Of a stretch of 64,000 nucleotides of DNA, positions 1 to 9,239 are shown one piece after another; position 1 is the stretch's first letter, and every line of letters begins with the position of its first letter. Source of the stretch: Symsagittifera roscoffensis (taxonomy: Eukaryota; Xenacoelomorpha; Acoela; Convolutidae). The position numbers were made by a program, and so were the translations under genes. The notes under the pieces are model-generated. The model had not been told where the DNA came from. It saw only the letters and a list, made by a program, of their open reading frames with translations, and did not search any database. The stretch covers positions 991,926 through 1,055,925 of the forward strand of contig NC_087064.1 of the NCBI RefSeq assembly GCF_963678635.1, read 5' to 3'.

Positions 1-1
1 C

Positions 2-2503
2 CTCATATCAGCAAATTCTCGATTATTCACTCAAGCAGAGCTACGACTCTCAACTCTAATGAGAGAATGTACAGCCATAATATATACACTTACAGAATAT
101 GAATTTCTGATACTTGGATCAAAACATCCCACAGTTTTGTTCACAGACCACAAACCAATCATCTTTCTTTTTACACAGAAATCTAACCCAAACCACCGAG
201 TTTACAGATTTCAACTAATTCTAATGAAATTTCCAAACTTACATATAGTTTGGACTGCAGGAAAAAATCTTGCATTACCAGACACCTTAAGTCGAAATAC
301 ACCACCTGAATTACTTACACGAAAAACAACAGTTGAAATACCCAAAAATATAAAATTCTACCTTGCAGAAAACGAAACATCACCTCGATTAGAATGCAAA
401 TATGCAGTAAAAACTGATATTGAACAATCACAAATAAATAATTTACAACATTTCCCACTTTATTTAGATTGTCAAAATAATCATTATGAAGTTGACCTAC
501 TTGGAACATCAACTTTTAAACCAATTCCATATTCTCAATGGATAAAAAATAACACCCAACAAAAACGAACAAAACAACACCTACCTAAAAAAGACCATTT
601 TCCACTAATTGAAAAAGAAGATTTAACTGATAAAATAAATTTATCAGGACCACAAACAAATGATTCAAAATACACAATAAATCAAGTTTTTGACCTTCAC
701 GACCCACTTGATACAATACCATTATCTAAATTAGAAATCGAAAACATTTTTCTCCCCCCAACAGAAACAATTACAATTTCAACACTGAAACAATATCAAA
801 ACCTTGACCCAGTAATTCGACAACTAAAATCATGGCACAAATATAAAACTAAACCTATCAAAGCAGATTCAACCATTCTAGGAAACAAAACACTCCTCCG
901 ATACTTTCGCAAGTTTAACAATACAACAATTAACGAAAATACAGACCTTTTAGAGTACAACCTTAATGAATCTACAGTTCCCTGTCTCCCTATAAGTATG
1001 ATTCTTATAGCTTTTAATATTTCACATACACAAAACATTAAAGGACACTCTGGATCAGAGAAAACATATTCAAATTTTATACAAAATTTTTACTTCCCAA
1101 ATGCACCAATTTGGATAAAAGTACTATGCAATGATTGTATAGTATGTCAATTAAATAAACCTTACCCAAATCAAAAACAAATAGCACAAAAACAAGATTT
1201 TAAAGGACAAAGTTTATACTTTAATCATCGTATCTCATTTGATACTAAAGGACCAATTTCACCCTCATCAGAAGGAAACTCCTACATTATGGTAATTGTT
1301 GACGCATTTACACATTATGTAGCACTTAACCCAGTACCACATTGTAACGCTTATTACGCATACACAACACTTTATGAACACTGGATAGCAAAATTTGGAC
1401 TACCAGAAATTTTAGTCACAGACAATGGTACAGAATTCATAAATAATGAAATAATAACACTATGTCATTTATACAACATTAAACACAAACCACGTACATC
1501 TCATGCACCTTGGACAAACGGCTTAGTCGAAGGTATGAACCGTTCACTACAAGAATATCTTAGATGTATCATCAACGGAAATGATACCAAATATACCGAA
1601 TGGTCAGCAGATGTAAAATTATTTCCATTAGCATATAATTCACAAATCACGACAACTTTAGGAATGTCACCATACGAAATGGTTTTCAACCAAAAGCCAC
1701 GCAAACCAATAATGTTTACAGCAAATTCCCATAAAAACGCACAAGGTTATTGTCAACCAAATAAAGACTCAATTTGTTATAACCTACCATTACATACGCA
1801 CGATGAAGATCATTTTCATCACCCACAAATCCTTAAATTAGCCTCCGGTACACACACCGAATGGATTTTAAATAGAGATAAGAAACACAATGAAATTTAC
1901 CAAAAAATAACGAAAAAGTTATTACAAAGACAAAACATAAATGAACAAATCAATTCACGTTTTACACCAGCTTCCGATTTAAAAATTGGAACATTTGTTT
2001 TAATACCTAATTTTAATACTCAAAAAGGAATTTCTAAAAAATTACAACCCCTCCGAAAAGGACCCTATCAAATAATTGCAAAACCCACAGATGTCACATA
2101 TAAAATTATCGACTCAAACAAAAAAGAAATCGTTCAGCATCGAAACAACCTATTACCTTATTACCCAAAAGAATACGCACTCCGCGAATTAACCCAATTA
2201 TATTCTTTCACAGGATTAAAAATTATTCAAAACGAACCACATCTGAAAAACACAGAACAAAATGATAACCCCACCGAAAATCAAAACACAAAACCAATCG
2301 CTACCAAAAACAATACACAAAACCATAAAGAATCTCCAAAACAAAGAAAAAATAGAAAAATGACAGAACAAATAATACCCCAAGAAGAAATAGACAAATC
2401 AGAACATAGAAAGACAACAAGACTCCGAAATCAACCACGTAAAAACTACAAAATGTTCATCCCCCAATCTAAAATATTAAAGAAAGTAGAATTTAAAAAG
2501 TAA
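2..2503 (+). CDS. pol: Pol polyprotein, C-terminal part: RNase H and integrase (5' partial)
   Basis: The frame is open from base 2, so the ATG at 59 is internal and the protein continues upstream of the window. The first ~80 residues are the C-terminal half of a gypsy RNase H, with the TDHKPI motif. The integrase follows: a zinc-binding HHCC region near 1020-1160 (two His, then CNDCIVC), then a DDE core with Asp at 1241 (FDTKG), Asp at 1421 (TDNGTEF) and Glu at 1529 (GLVEG), i.e. D-60-D-35-E. A GPY/F-type module (RKGPYQI) lies near 2060. A charged Lys/Asn-rich tail ends with a basic stretch. All catalytic residues seen are present and there are no breaks. The product would process and integrate the cDNA copy. 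The subfamily is unassigned; the env-bearing context recalls larvacean Tor or insect errantivirus elements, but that is inference. Confidence 0.93.
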   Translation, partial: LISANSRLFTQAELRLSTLMRECTAIIYTLTEYEFLILGSKHPTVLFTDHKPIIFLFTQKSNPNHRVYRFQLILMKFPNLHIVWTAGKNLALPDTLSRNTPPELLTRKTTVEIPKNIKFYLAENETSPRLECKYAVKTDIEQSQINNLQHFPLYLDCQNNHYEVDLLGTSTFKPIPYSQWIKNNTQQKRTKQHLPKKDHFPLIEKEDLTDKINLSGPQTNDSKYTINQVFDLHDPLDTIPLSKLEIENIFLPPTETITISTLKQYQNLDPVIRQLKSWHKYKTKPIKADSTILGNKTLLRYFRKFNNTTINENTDLLEYNLNESTVPCLPISMILIAFNISHTQNIKGHSGSEKTYSNFIQNFYFPNAPIWIKVLCNDCIVCQLNKPYPNQKQIAQKQDFKGQSLYFNHRISFDTKGPISPSSEGNSYIMVIVDAFTHYVALNPVPHCNAYYAYTTLYEHWIAKFGLPEILVTDNGTEFINNEIITLCHLYNIKHKPRTSHAPWTNGLVEGMNRSLQEYLRCIINGNDTKYTEWSADVKLFPLAYNSQITTTLGMSPYEMVFNQKPRKPIMFTANSHKNAQGYCQPNKDSICYNLPLHTHDEDHFHHPQILKLASGTHTEWILNRDKKHNEIYQKITKKLLQRQNINEQINSRFTPASDLKIGTFVLIPNFNTQKGISKKLQPLRKGPYQIIAKPTDVTYKIIDSNKKEIVQHRNNLLPYYPKEYALRELTQLYSFTGLKIIQNEPHLKNTEQNDNPTENQNTKPIATKNNTQNHKESPKQRKNRKMTEQIIPQEEIDKSEHRKTTRLRNQPRKNYKMFIPQSKILKKVEFKK

Positions 2504-3103
2504 TTTTAAAATTTTATACTTCACAATCTTGAAACCTCCGTAACATTTTTCATTTCCATTTTTCAAAATAACATGCTCACAAGTACGCAATAATTCTAGT
2601 TCAAAATAGACCAATAGGATTCATCCAATCCGCCACTTTCTCTAACTCAAACTAAGATCAATTAGACGAATAATCTAGAACTCCAGGCACATCTCTAACT
2701 ATAACTTTACAACCTCCAGGTCAAAAATAAGCAAACCACTCCAACTTGACAGCTAAAATAAATATCACCATAATACCGTACCCCTCCCTTATCTAATAAC
2801 CCAAAGATCAACAATATTTCCCCAACTCAGACCACGAATACCCCCAAAACAAATTTGATAACTTAGCCTAAAGTCACAAAATGAAGATTTTAATTAGCCT
2901 AAAGTATAAAAATCTCACCATACCCCGGATCATTTGACAAACAAAAATAAAGAAAAAGACGACCTCCCAGTCACCATGAAAATTGCCCCCAACAATTTTT
3001 TACGAAACTCAACCCACTTGTCAAAAAACTAATAAATAATTCGACCACACTAGAAAATCGCCTCAAACAGCAAAAAATATTCGACAAAGAGATCATTTCT
3101 TAA
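2504..3103 (+). other. Non-coding spacer between pol and downstream ORFs
   Basis: About 600 bases carry stops in all three plus frames and no recognisable domain. A good splice-acceptor-like sequence, TTTTCTCTCAAACAG, ends at 3121, just inside the first small ORF. It could serve a subgenomic mRNA for the downstream frames, as env mRNAs of retroviruses and errantiviruses are made by splicing. This is inference from the sequence only. Confidence 0.4.
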
Positions 3104-3334
3104 ATGCTTTTCTCTCAAACAGTCGCTCAAATATTTATCAATTTTAAACATTTTTTTTCAATACTTCAAGTCTTTATAATCTTTCTTTTTGATATCATCG
3201 AATCTTTTCTAATAATCATAATAATTTTTTGTAACATTTTTTTAATTTTCTACACAATAATTGAACTATTCCTCCAACTTTCCAAAACCCTTGAATATAT
3301 CCACAGGTACGATTTTAACAACTTGTCTAAATGA
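3104..3334 (+). CDS. Small hydrophobic ORF (76 codons), possible membrane protein
   Basis: I do not recognise this protein. It is dominated by Ile, Leu and Phe between about residues 10 and 62, enough for one or two membrane-spanning helices, with a short polar C-terminus. Its stop overlaps the start of the next ORF in the tetranucleotide ATGA (3331-3334), the classic arrangement for termination-reinitiation. It lies between pol and env of the retroelement, where accessory genes of complex retroviruses occur. Small size, strong hydrophobicity and paired organisation would fit a viroporin-like accessory protein, but AT-rich noncoding DNA also yields hydrophobic ORFs. Coding status is unproven. 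Confidence 0.4.
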   Translation: MLFSQTVAQIFINFKHFFSILQVFIIFLFDIIESFLIIIIIFCNIFLIFYTIIELFLQLSKTLEYIHRYDFNNLSK

Positions 3335-3519
3335 TACGAACAATTTTCAGTAGAACTGATATTTTTTTATTGTTTGTAATTTTCATAACATTTCTATCAT
3401 CCCTCATTTTGACAATATGTAAATGTATAAAGAAAGCAATCATTACATTTGCCCTAGCAACAATTTTTCTAATTCTTTTTTTAGAAGAATATTATAATAA
3501 ACATAAACCCTCTCACTAA
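3331..3519 (+). CDS. Second small hydrophobic ORF (62 codons)
   Basis: The ATG overlaps the TGA of the preceding ORF by ATGA. The product has a hydrophobic stretch at residues ~10-30, a short Cys/Lys patch (CKCIKK), a second hydrophobic stretch, and an acidic then His/Lys-containing tail. It would be a two-span membrane protein if made. No family is recognised. The same ATGA overlap occurs again at the env/597-codon ORF junction, which argues that the overlap is a feature of this element rather than chance. It ends six bases before the open start-less frame at 3525. Confidence 0.4.
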   Translation: MIRTIFSRTDIFLLFVIFITFLSSLILTICKCIKKAIITFALATIFLILFLEEYYNKHKPSH

Positions 3520-3524
3520 AGTAA

Positions 3525-4661
3525 CAATTTAAAAATCCATCAAAAATTGCTACCCAACAGTCACAGAATCAGTCTTCACCGACATCATCCCAAGATAATC
3601 CAACACCACCTTCAACTACTCAAAACCCTCAAACATCTACACGAATTTCTTTTCAAGACAATCCATACACCTTTGAAGAAAGGCACGCTCGTTTATCTGA
3701 ACCACTAGAACCAGTTCAACGACAAGCATCCCTAAGTGAACCAACATATAATCTTTACCCAACACTACCACAAGAACTAAGTAGAATACGAAAGCTTAGT
3801 CAAAACCAAAACACAGCAGAAATAAATAGACAAATTATACATCCTCGACGAAATAGAAATTTTCAAACTCCCCGAGTTCATTTTGATATACCTCAATCCC
3901 CAACACAAACCACTCCAGAAAACACCACTGGTATCACACCAGAAACTCCTACACTTTTTTCACAACGAAGCACTTCAAGTCTACCTTCAGACTACTTAGG
4001 TTCAACACCAACATCTGAACAGATACGTGAAAATCCCTTTAACCCCCCAAACCTAACATCACGACTGCCATATTGGACTACAAATTCATTCACACAAGGT
4101 GAACCAAATTTAGTCAATGACCCCATAGATATTTCTACGGATACAACAACATCCTCATCACTACCAGAAACATTATCACTACCATCAACACCATCAATAA
4201 GTCAATTTTCACCACTACCCTTTAACTTAAATTTTCCAAATAATCTCGACGCCAGATATCGAGAACAATCATCAATAAATATTCCTTTAAGATTAGATTG
4301 GAATACATTCACAGCACCTCCACCACTCTTTGGACAACATCAAGAAAGTAACCGCCTTCATAACTGGGCACTTAATAGATTACAATATCGCCAAGATATT
4401 CACAACGATATCCGTGATCACAATATTCAAATACTCCAACAAAACAGTTTACAATTAAAATTTGAAATCACAGTTAAGTTAAATAATATTACCCAACATC
4501 CCTACCCATTAAATCCACCTAACATAACAGCTCAATCACTACCACCACCGTTTATAACTACTGAAGTAATATACAAATACGACAGATACACTAAAAACAC
4601 AATTGGTTACATTACATTTTATAATCCATACTCAGGATTATCATACACATGTATATTCTAA
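3525..4661 (+). CDS. 378-codon open frame with no ATG, GTG or TTG codon; probable spliced accessory protein
   Basis: The frame opens after TAA at 3522-3524 and runs to TAA at 4659-4661. Reading every codon I find no methionine, GTG or TTG. The N-terminal two thirds are rich in Ser, Thr, Pro, Gln and Asn. The C-terminal ~130 residues look more globular (hydrophobic and aromatic residues, ending near GLSYTCIF). Its last 13 bases overlap the env start at 4649. It cannot be entered by frameshift from the upstream 62-codon ORF, because its own frame has a stop at 3522. A splice acceptor such as CTACCCAACAG ending at 3560 is the simplest way to translate it, with the ATG supplied by an upstream exon. 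Base bias matches the neighbouring genes. No family is recognised. A non-AUG start is the alternative. Confidence 0.6.
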   Translation, partial: QFKNPSKIATQQSQNQSSPTSSQDNPTPPSTTQNPQTSTRISFQDNPYTFEERHARLSEPLEPVQRQASLSEPTYNLYPTLPQELSRIRKLSQNQNTAEINRQIIHPRRNRNFQTPRVHFDIPQSPTQTTPENTTGITPETPTLFSQRSTSSLPSDYLGSTPTSEQIRENPFNPPNLTSRLPYWTTNSFTQGEPNLVNDPIDISTDTTTSSSLPETLSLPSTPSISQFSPLPFNLNFPNNLDARYREQSSINIPLRLDWNTFTAPPPLFGQHQESNRLHNWALNRLQYRQDIHNDIRDHNIQILQQNSLQLKFEITVKLNNITQHPYPLNPPNITAQSLPPPFITTEVIYKYDRYTKNTIGYITFYNPYSGLSYTCIF

Positions 4662-7267
4662 AATTATTAATTTTTCTCCAAACCCTTTTTCTAATAACCT
4701 CAAATCAAAATATAAACCCTTCCCCTCGTACAGGACCACAAGATTTATTAGTAACACATTACGATTGCGAAGAAAATGAACAAAAAACACTACATAAATA
4801 TGCAATCAATCAGGTATCACAATGTGAAACAGAACCACAAGCTATAGAAACCACAGATATAATAGCAACACTCTATTCAAAAGCCCGAGCAACAACAGTT
4901 ACAGGTTATAAATTCACAGCAACATTTTCCGAAAAGAAAGTACATTGTTCACAAGTCTCGAACGGAAACAAAAACCGACTTGACCATGAATCATTCTACC
5001 AAAGTAATATAGAACGTCTTTTACATCTCAATCCCGACGATTGTAAAAATGAATTACTTAGACTAAACATCACAAAAAATAAAAACTCCCAAAGAAAATT
5101 AGTTAATTTTCAAGTTTTTTCAGACTCTGTACATCAATCACAACTTGAAAGACACCAAGGACATATAAGACTAGACGAAAAATACCCGTATAACGGCGCA
5201 CACGGACGATTAACCTATGACCTACATGATAAACACTGGATACCACACATTGGTATAAATAACCCATCAAACTGCAAAGCAGACACAAAAAATAAAGGAT
5301 ACCAAGAAATAATGTTTTTCGATTGGAAAATACAACTCGAAAAAATACAACTCACACGAGATTTATCTGATAATACAATGATCTATCAAGGAATCCGACT
5401 ACCTTGTAAAAATGATCAAGGATATTGCGACCCTACAACGAGAACACAAGCAACAATTGTTTGGTTCCCCGAAGACACATGTACAACATTTCAAGTAGCA
5501 AAAATACACGCTCGTATGATAAAATTTCACGAAAAATATTTCATACAATCAATTCCATATGAACAAGTCCATCCATCACGCAAACTAAGTTCCGATTTTC
5601 GAAACATAGACAATATAGAAAATAAATTGACACGTTTTCAAATATATCAAGAAACAGAACTTGCATGTAAATACAGGAATCCACTTCACAGAACACAATA
5701 CTCTGAAATATTAGTTGAATATGAAAAAGGATTCGACATGACCACTGGTAAAGTAAAAATCGACCCATACGCCACAGGTCATCCTCTAAACGAAGGAACA
5801 TCCTATATACCAGTTAATTTTGAAAAAAGCAACGGACAACCTGGTGGACATCTAAAACCTTATGACACCAGAAGCACACGCTTACAAGAATTATCACTAA
5901 TGAATACTACATATTTTGGTAATATCCACTATGATATTCATTTGGATATGAAACTAGACTATACAATTAGCCGCATTTTTCAAGAAATGTCACTCTCTGA
6001 ATTAGAAACACTACATCAACTATGCGAATTAGAACGAACACAAATACTACAATCACTTGCACTAGCAGTATTAAAAATACCCTACGCAGGATACTTATTA
6101 TCAGGAAATAGATCAAATTTTTTAGACTACGAAGGAAACATCTTATGGTTTTATACTTGTACTAAAAAAGTATCACCACTATACGTTTTTGAAGATAAAC
6201 GATGTTATAAAAGAATTCCTATCTTTTATAAGAATAAAGTACATTTCGTGGATACACTTTCACGAAGAACATATTTCTGGGATACCGCAGTCCCATGTGG
6301 ATCAGAAAATAGCCACAATGTAGTACAACTAAACCCTGATGAAAACAAATATTATCTTCTCACTCCATATCCCACATTAATGCAATCACTCAAAAAATTT
6401 TCACCAGAAAGCATTCGCGCTATTGCTCGAAACCCAAATATAGACTTACAATCAATAGGAATCTATTCAAAATCAGATATTCAACATCACATTAGAACAC
6501 AACAATTCCAAGAATTATTAACACAAATGGACACTATACAAAGACAATCAATAGACCAAAACTTACGCAAACTTGCAGAAACCGCAGGATTTGCCGATAT
6601 CTACACGCAAGACTATAGCGGATATTTTAAAGACATAAAAGATTATATATATCTAAACGGCGAAAAATACCGTCCCCAAGATATATCACCAATTAACATT
6701 TTTAGCTTTGTTACACTCAAAAATGAGATCCTAGATTTTCTAGGATGGCCCTACTACATCTTAGAAAAATTGACTATTTTATACGCAATGTTTAACTTTA
6801 TTGGATTTCTTTTCTCACTCTTAAAAGGAATCTACAATACATGTGCTATACACACACAAGTAAACAGACAAGCAAGCGTAGCACGCATACTCTTTGCAGG
6901 ATTTTTTGGAATTTTTTCCACATCTATAAACAAAATTCTTTTAGACGCACAAATAAAAGAATATAACACAAAAATAACAACACGACAAAATACATACGAC
7001 GAAGAACATAACAATGTCGACACACAGCCAACGGCACCACAATTACCACCCCTACCAAATAACCATCCACTATCCCTAGCCCCGCGAAATTTTAGAAATT
7101 TAGCAATCACACATAATCCAAATTTTCGACTCACCACATCACAAAGTCCCGTCCAACATATAATGACACATCCATCACAAGATGATAATACTTATGAACA
7201 AATTATTGAACAGCCCCATACCACCGCTTTTCAATCTCAAAATAATAATTTTTTTAGCCCACGATGA
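4649..7267 (+). CDS. env: Env-like type I membrane glycoprotein, 872 aa
   Basis: The start at 4649 gives an immediate hydrophobic signal peptide (residues ~1-18). The ectodomain to about residue 700 has scattered cysteines (for example the HYDC and QVSQCE region near residues 37-56, CKNDQGYC, EDTC) and NxS/T sequons (LNIT, MNTT, GNRS). Two hydrophobic segments lie at about residues 707-732 and 743-764, followed by a ~105-residue cytoplasmic tail rich in Pro, Asn and Gln. I see no obvious furin-type site with a fusion peptide as in errantivirus Env. The early cysteine pattern reminds me of Jingchuvirales-type glycoproteins captured by arthropod gypsy and BEL elements, but this is a weak visual match. 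In the element it occupies the env position after pol. Its stop overlaps the next ATG by ATGA. The frame is intact. Confidence 0.75.
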   Translation: MYILKLLIFLQTLFLITSNQNINPSPRTGPQDLLVTHYDCEENEQKTLHKYAINQVSQCETEPQAIETTDIIATLYSKARATTVTGYKFTATFSEKKVHCSQVSNGNKNRLDHESFYQSNIERLLHLNPDDCKNELLRLNITKNKNSQRKLVNFQVFSDSVHQSQLERHQGHIRLDEKYPYNGAHGRLTYDLHDKHWIPHIGINNPSNCKADTKNKGYQEIMFFDWKIQLEKIQLTRDLSDNTMIYQGIRLPCKNDQGYCDPTTRTQATIVWFPEDTCTTFQVAKIHARMIKFHEKYFIQSIPYEQVHPSRKLSSDFRNIDNIENKLTRFQIYQETELACKYRNPLHRTQYSEILVEYEKGFDMTTGKVKIDPYATGHPLNEGTSYIPVNFEKSNGQPGGHLKPYDTRSTRLQELSLMNTTYFGNIHYDIHLDMKLDYTISRIFQEMSLSELETLHQLCELERTQILQSLALAVLKIPYAGYLLSGNRSNFLDYEGNILWFYTCTKKVSPLYVFEDKRCYKRIPIFYKNKVHFVDTLSRRTYFWDTAVPCGSENSHNVVQLNPDENKYYLLTPYPTLMQSLKKFSPESIRAIARNPNIDLQSIGIYSKSDIQHHIRTQQFQELLTQMDTIQRQSIDQNLRKLAETAGFADIYTQDYSGYFKDIKDYIYLNGEKYRPQDISPINIFSFVTLKNEILDFLGWPYYILEKLTILYAMFNFIGFLFSLLKGIYNTCAIHTQVNRQASVARILFAGFFGIFSTSINKILLDAQIKEYNTKITTRQNTYDEEHNNVDTQPTAPQLPPLPNNHPLSLAPRNFRNLAITHNPNFRLTTSQSPVQHIMTHPSQDDNTYEQIIEQPHTTAFQSQNNNFFSPR

Positions 7268-9057
7268 GCCGCCAACTTGGATCACTCCATCGATCAAATT
7301 CCCATCCAACCAACCTTACCTCTTCAATCCCAATAATACCACTTTTTGCTTTTCCGCCACCCGATTTTCCATCTAGCAATGTAACATCAGGCATGAATTC
7401 CGACACTAACTCACAAATTTCAGTTTTATACTCCATTTCACAGCTAAATAACCCGAATATTGAAACCCCCGACGAATTTGCCGACTCAGAACCATCTCCA
7501 TCCAATAATTTTCATAACCCTTCTCATTTTTCTCAACCTCCTTTTCAACCCATATTATCAAATAACCCTGACCCAATCACTCCTACACCCTCTTATGCTT
7601 CCCAAGTTACCCCAACCTACTCCTCATACCATTCTGACCAATCATCTCCAGACACCCCCCGAATCTCCCCAGAGCTAGACAATTTTATTACCCTCCAACA
7701 ACAACCCTACCACCTTAACACCCCGACCATAAACCAAATCTCCTCCACTACAAATTCATCCAATCCCCCTACACCCTCTTCAAATTATACCGAATCATTA
7801 GCACCATCATCCACATCAACTGAATCCTCACTCAACACTAATAGAGCTTATCGCACTTTTAAAAGAAAGTTCCCCAACCATCCTTTCCCAGCAAAACCAG
7901 GAACAGCCCGAGAATACATCAACCACCCCCAACATACTAACACTAGAGAATTTTTAGCCATCACTTTACCCTCATTTCCACAATACACCTTAAACACCCC
8001 TCATGACGCTAACGAAACACGCAACTTTGTAGACGAATACGTTTTAATGCCCACTCTCTCTTGGACCTCATACTATCATTTCACTAACCCTCTTTGCTTA
8101 CCTTTAACTAACACATCCATTGATATAGACCGAAACAAAGACATGCTATATCGACTAACTACACCACTCACCGCTAGACAATTTACTTACGTTGGATATA
8201 AAAAATCACTAAAAATACACACTGCACCTAGAGCTAACGAATACACACTAGAATACTATGATCACAACATCATCAGAGCTAACCAAGATCAATTCTTAGA
8301 CGACGATCGCTTCGCTAACCCACAAATCACCGAGAAATTTTTCATCAAGACACCATATGTATTTACACTAAACATCTTCGACCGAAAGTTTGATCACATT
8401 ATTTCAGAAGCACTAACAAGCACACAAGCGTACGAAAGTTTTAAAGAACGCTTCCAAATCTTTTCACTAACCTTTCATTTCCTTGCACCACACGAAAGAG
8501 ATTTACACTGCTCACACGATATTATGTTGCGAACTAAACAAACACATACATACAGTTACTATCGTTTCATCCAAAATCACTTTGACCTCCACACACCCTC
8601 TAGACAACCACACCATCGCTTTCAATTCATCAATTCAAAATACACTTCACCGTATTTCCTAAATTTCACATATTGTATTAAAAATACTAACCTTCATGGT
8701 ATTCTTCGTAATTATGACCCCATAACCCAAATGTATATTTTCTGCCCCATCACCAAGACCTTCAACGCAGAAGAATCCCGACCCTTCCTTATCCCGCACG
8801 AGTTTGTACAGCCTATAGAAATCCCCATTTTAGAATTCATCCACAACACTAAATTTAACCACAAGTTATATAACTTAATCCAAAACACACCTTATGAGTT
8901 TGCAGTAGGCACTGAAGAACTAACCACTATTAAGGCACTTCAATTGCTTTGGCCACTACTTCAAACTAAAAATATCATCCGCATCTTAGCTAAACTACTA
9001 ACAACTTCAGAACTAATTCACGATATCTTCCCCCACGGTTTTTTCCCCGACGACTAA
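7264..9057 (+). CDS. 597-codon ORF of unknown function downstream of env
   Basis: Start chosen at 7264 because it overlaps the env stop by ATGA and opens the whole frame. Residues ~1-190 are low complexity (Ser, Pro, Thr, Asn). From ~195 a basic segment (TFKRKFP) leads into a ~400-residue domain rich in Phe, Tyr, His and Thr with few cysteines, no signal peptide and no membrane segment. The frame is intact over 1.8 kb with base bias like env. I recognise no family. A gene downstream of env recalls accessory or regulatory genes of complex retroviruses. The layout (disordered N-terminus, globular C-terminus) is shared with the start-less frame at 3525. The last codon is followed at once by a perfect splice-donor sequence. 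Confidence 0.65.
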   Translation: MSRQLGSLHRSNSHPTNLTSSIPIIPLFAFPPPDFPSSNVTSGMNSDTNSQISVLYSISQLNNPNIETPDEFADSEPSPSNNFHNPSHFSQPPFQPILSNNPDPITPTPSYASQVTPTYSSYHSDQSSPDTPRISPELDNFITLQQQPYHLNTPTINQISSTTNSSNPPTPSSNYTESLAPSSTSTESSLNTNRAYRTFKRKFPNHPFPAKPGTAREYINHPQHTNTREFLAITLPSFPQYTLNTPHDANETRNFVDEYVLMPTLSWTSYYHFTNPLCLPLTNTSIDIDRNKDMLYRLTTPLTARQFTYVGYKKSLKIHTAPRANEYTLEYYDHNIIRANQDQFLDDDRFANPQITEKFFIKTPYVFTLNIFDRKFDHIISEALTSTQAYESFKERFQIFSLTFHFLAPHERDLHCSHDIMLRTKQTHTYSYYRFIQNHFDLHTPSRQPHHRFQFINSKYTSPYFLNFTYCIKNTNLHGILRNYDPITQMYIFCPITKTFNAEESRPFLIPHEFVQPIEIPILEFIHNTKFNHKLYNLIQNTPYEFAVGTEELTTIKALQLLWPLLQTKNIIRILAKLLTTSELIHDIFPHGFFPDD

Positions 9058-9068
9058 CAGGTAAGTAT
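9058..9068 (+). promoter_or_regulatory. Perfect U1-type 5' splice site directly after the last stop codon
   Basis: CAGGTAAGTAT begins immediately after the TAA at 9055-9057 and is fully complementary to the 5' end of U1 snRNA. A donor placed right after the last stop could start a 3'-UTR intron, or act through U1 binding to suppress early polyadenylation. Function is inferred. Confidence 0.5.
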
Positions 9069-9239
9069 GAACTAAATGAATATTACTAACTAATTAAAAT
9101 ATTGAAAAACTCACCATTCCTTATTCATGTTTTCTTTAGATTTTTAGCCTTCATCTTCAATCATCTGAAAAATTCACAAAAGAAAAATAAAAAATAGCAA
9201 ACTTCTTCAAAACTATTTAAAACCCTATTTAACTTTTGC

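Larger units (their letters stand above)
1..9060 (+). mobile_element. Envelope-bearing Ty3/gypsy-like LTR retroelement, 3' half (5' end outside window)
   Basis: Consecutive plus-strand reading frames share one marked base bias: the coding strand is very rich in A, with C and T next and G scarce. The order is pol (RNase H-integrase), two small hydrophobic ORFs, a start-codon-less frame, an env-like glycoprotein and a 597-codon ORF. All are intact, with no internal stops, so the element looks young or recently active. Gag, protease and reverse transcriptase would lie left of base 1. The 3' LTR must lie right of 9060, but I could not place it because the 5' copy is missing. Gypsy-group elements with env are known (errantiviruses, the Tor elements of larvaceans). 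A set of four further frames besides env and pol is unusual. The right limit given here is the end of the last ORF. Confidence 0.85.
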
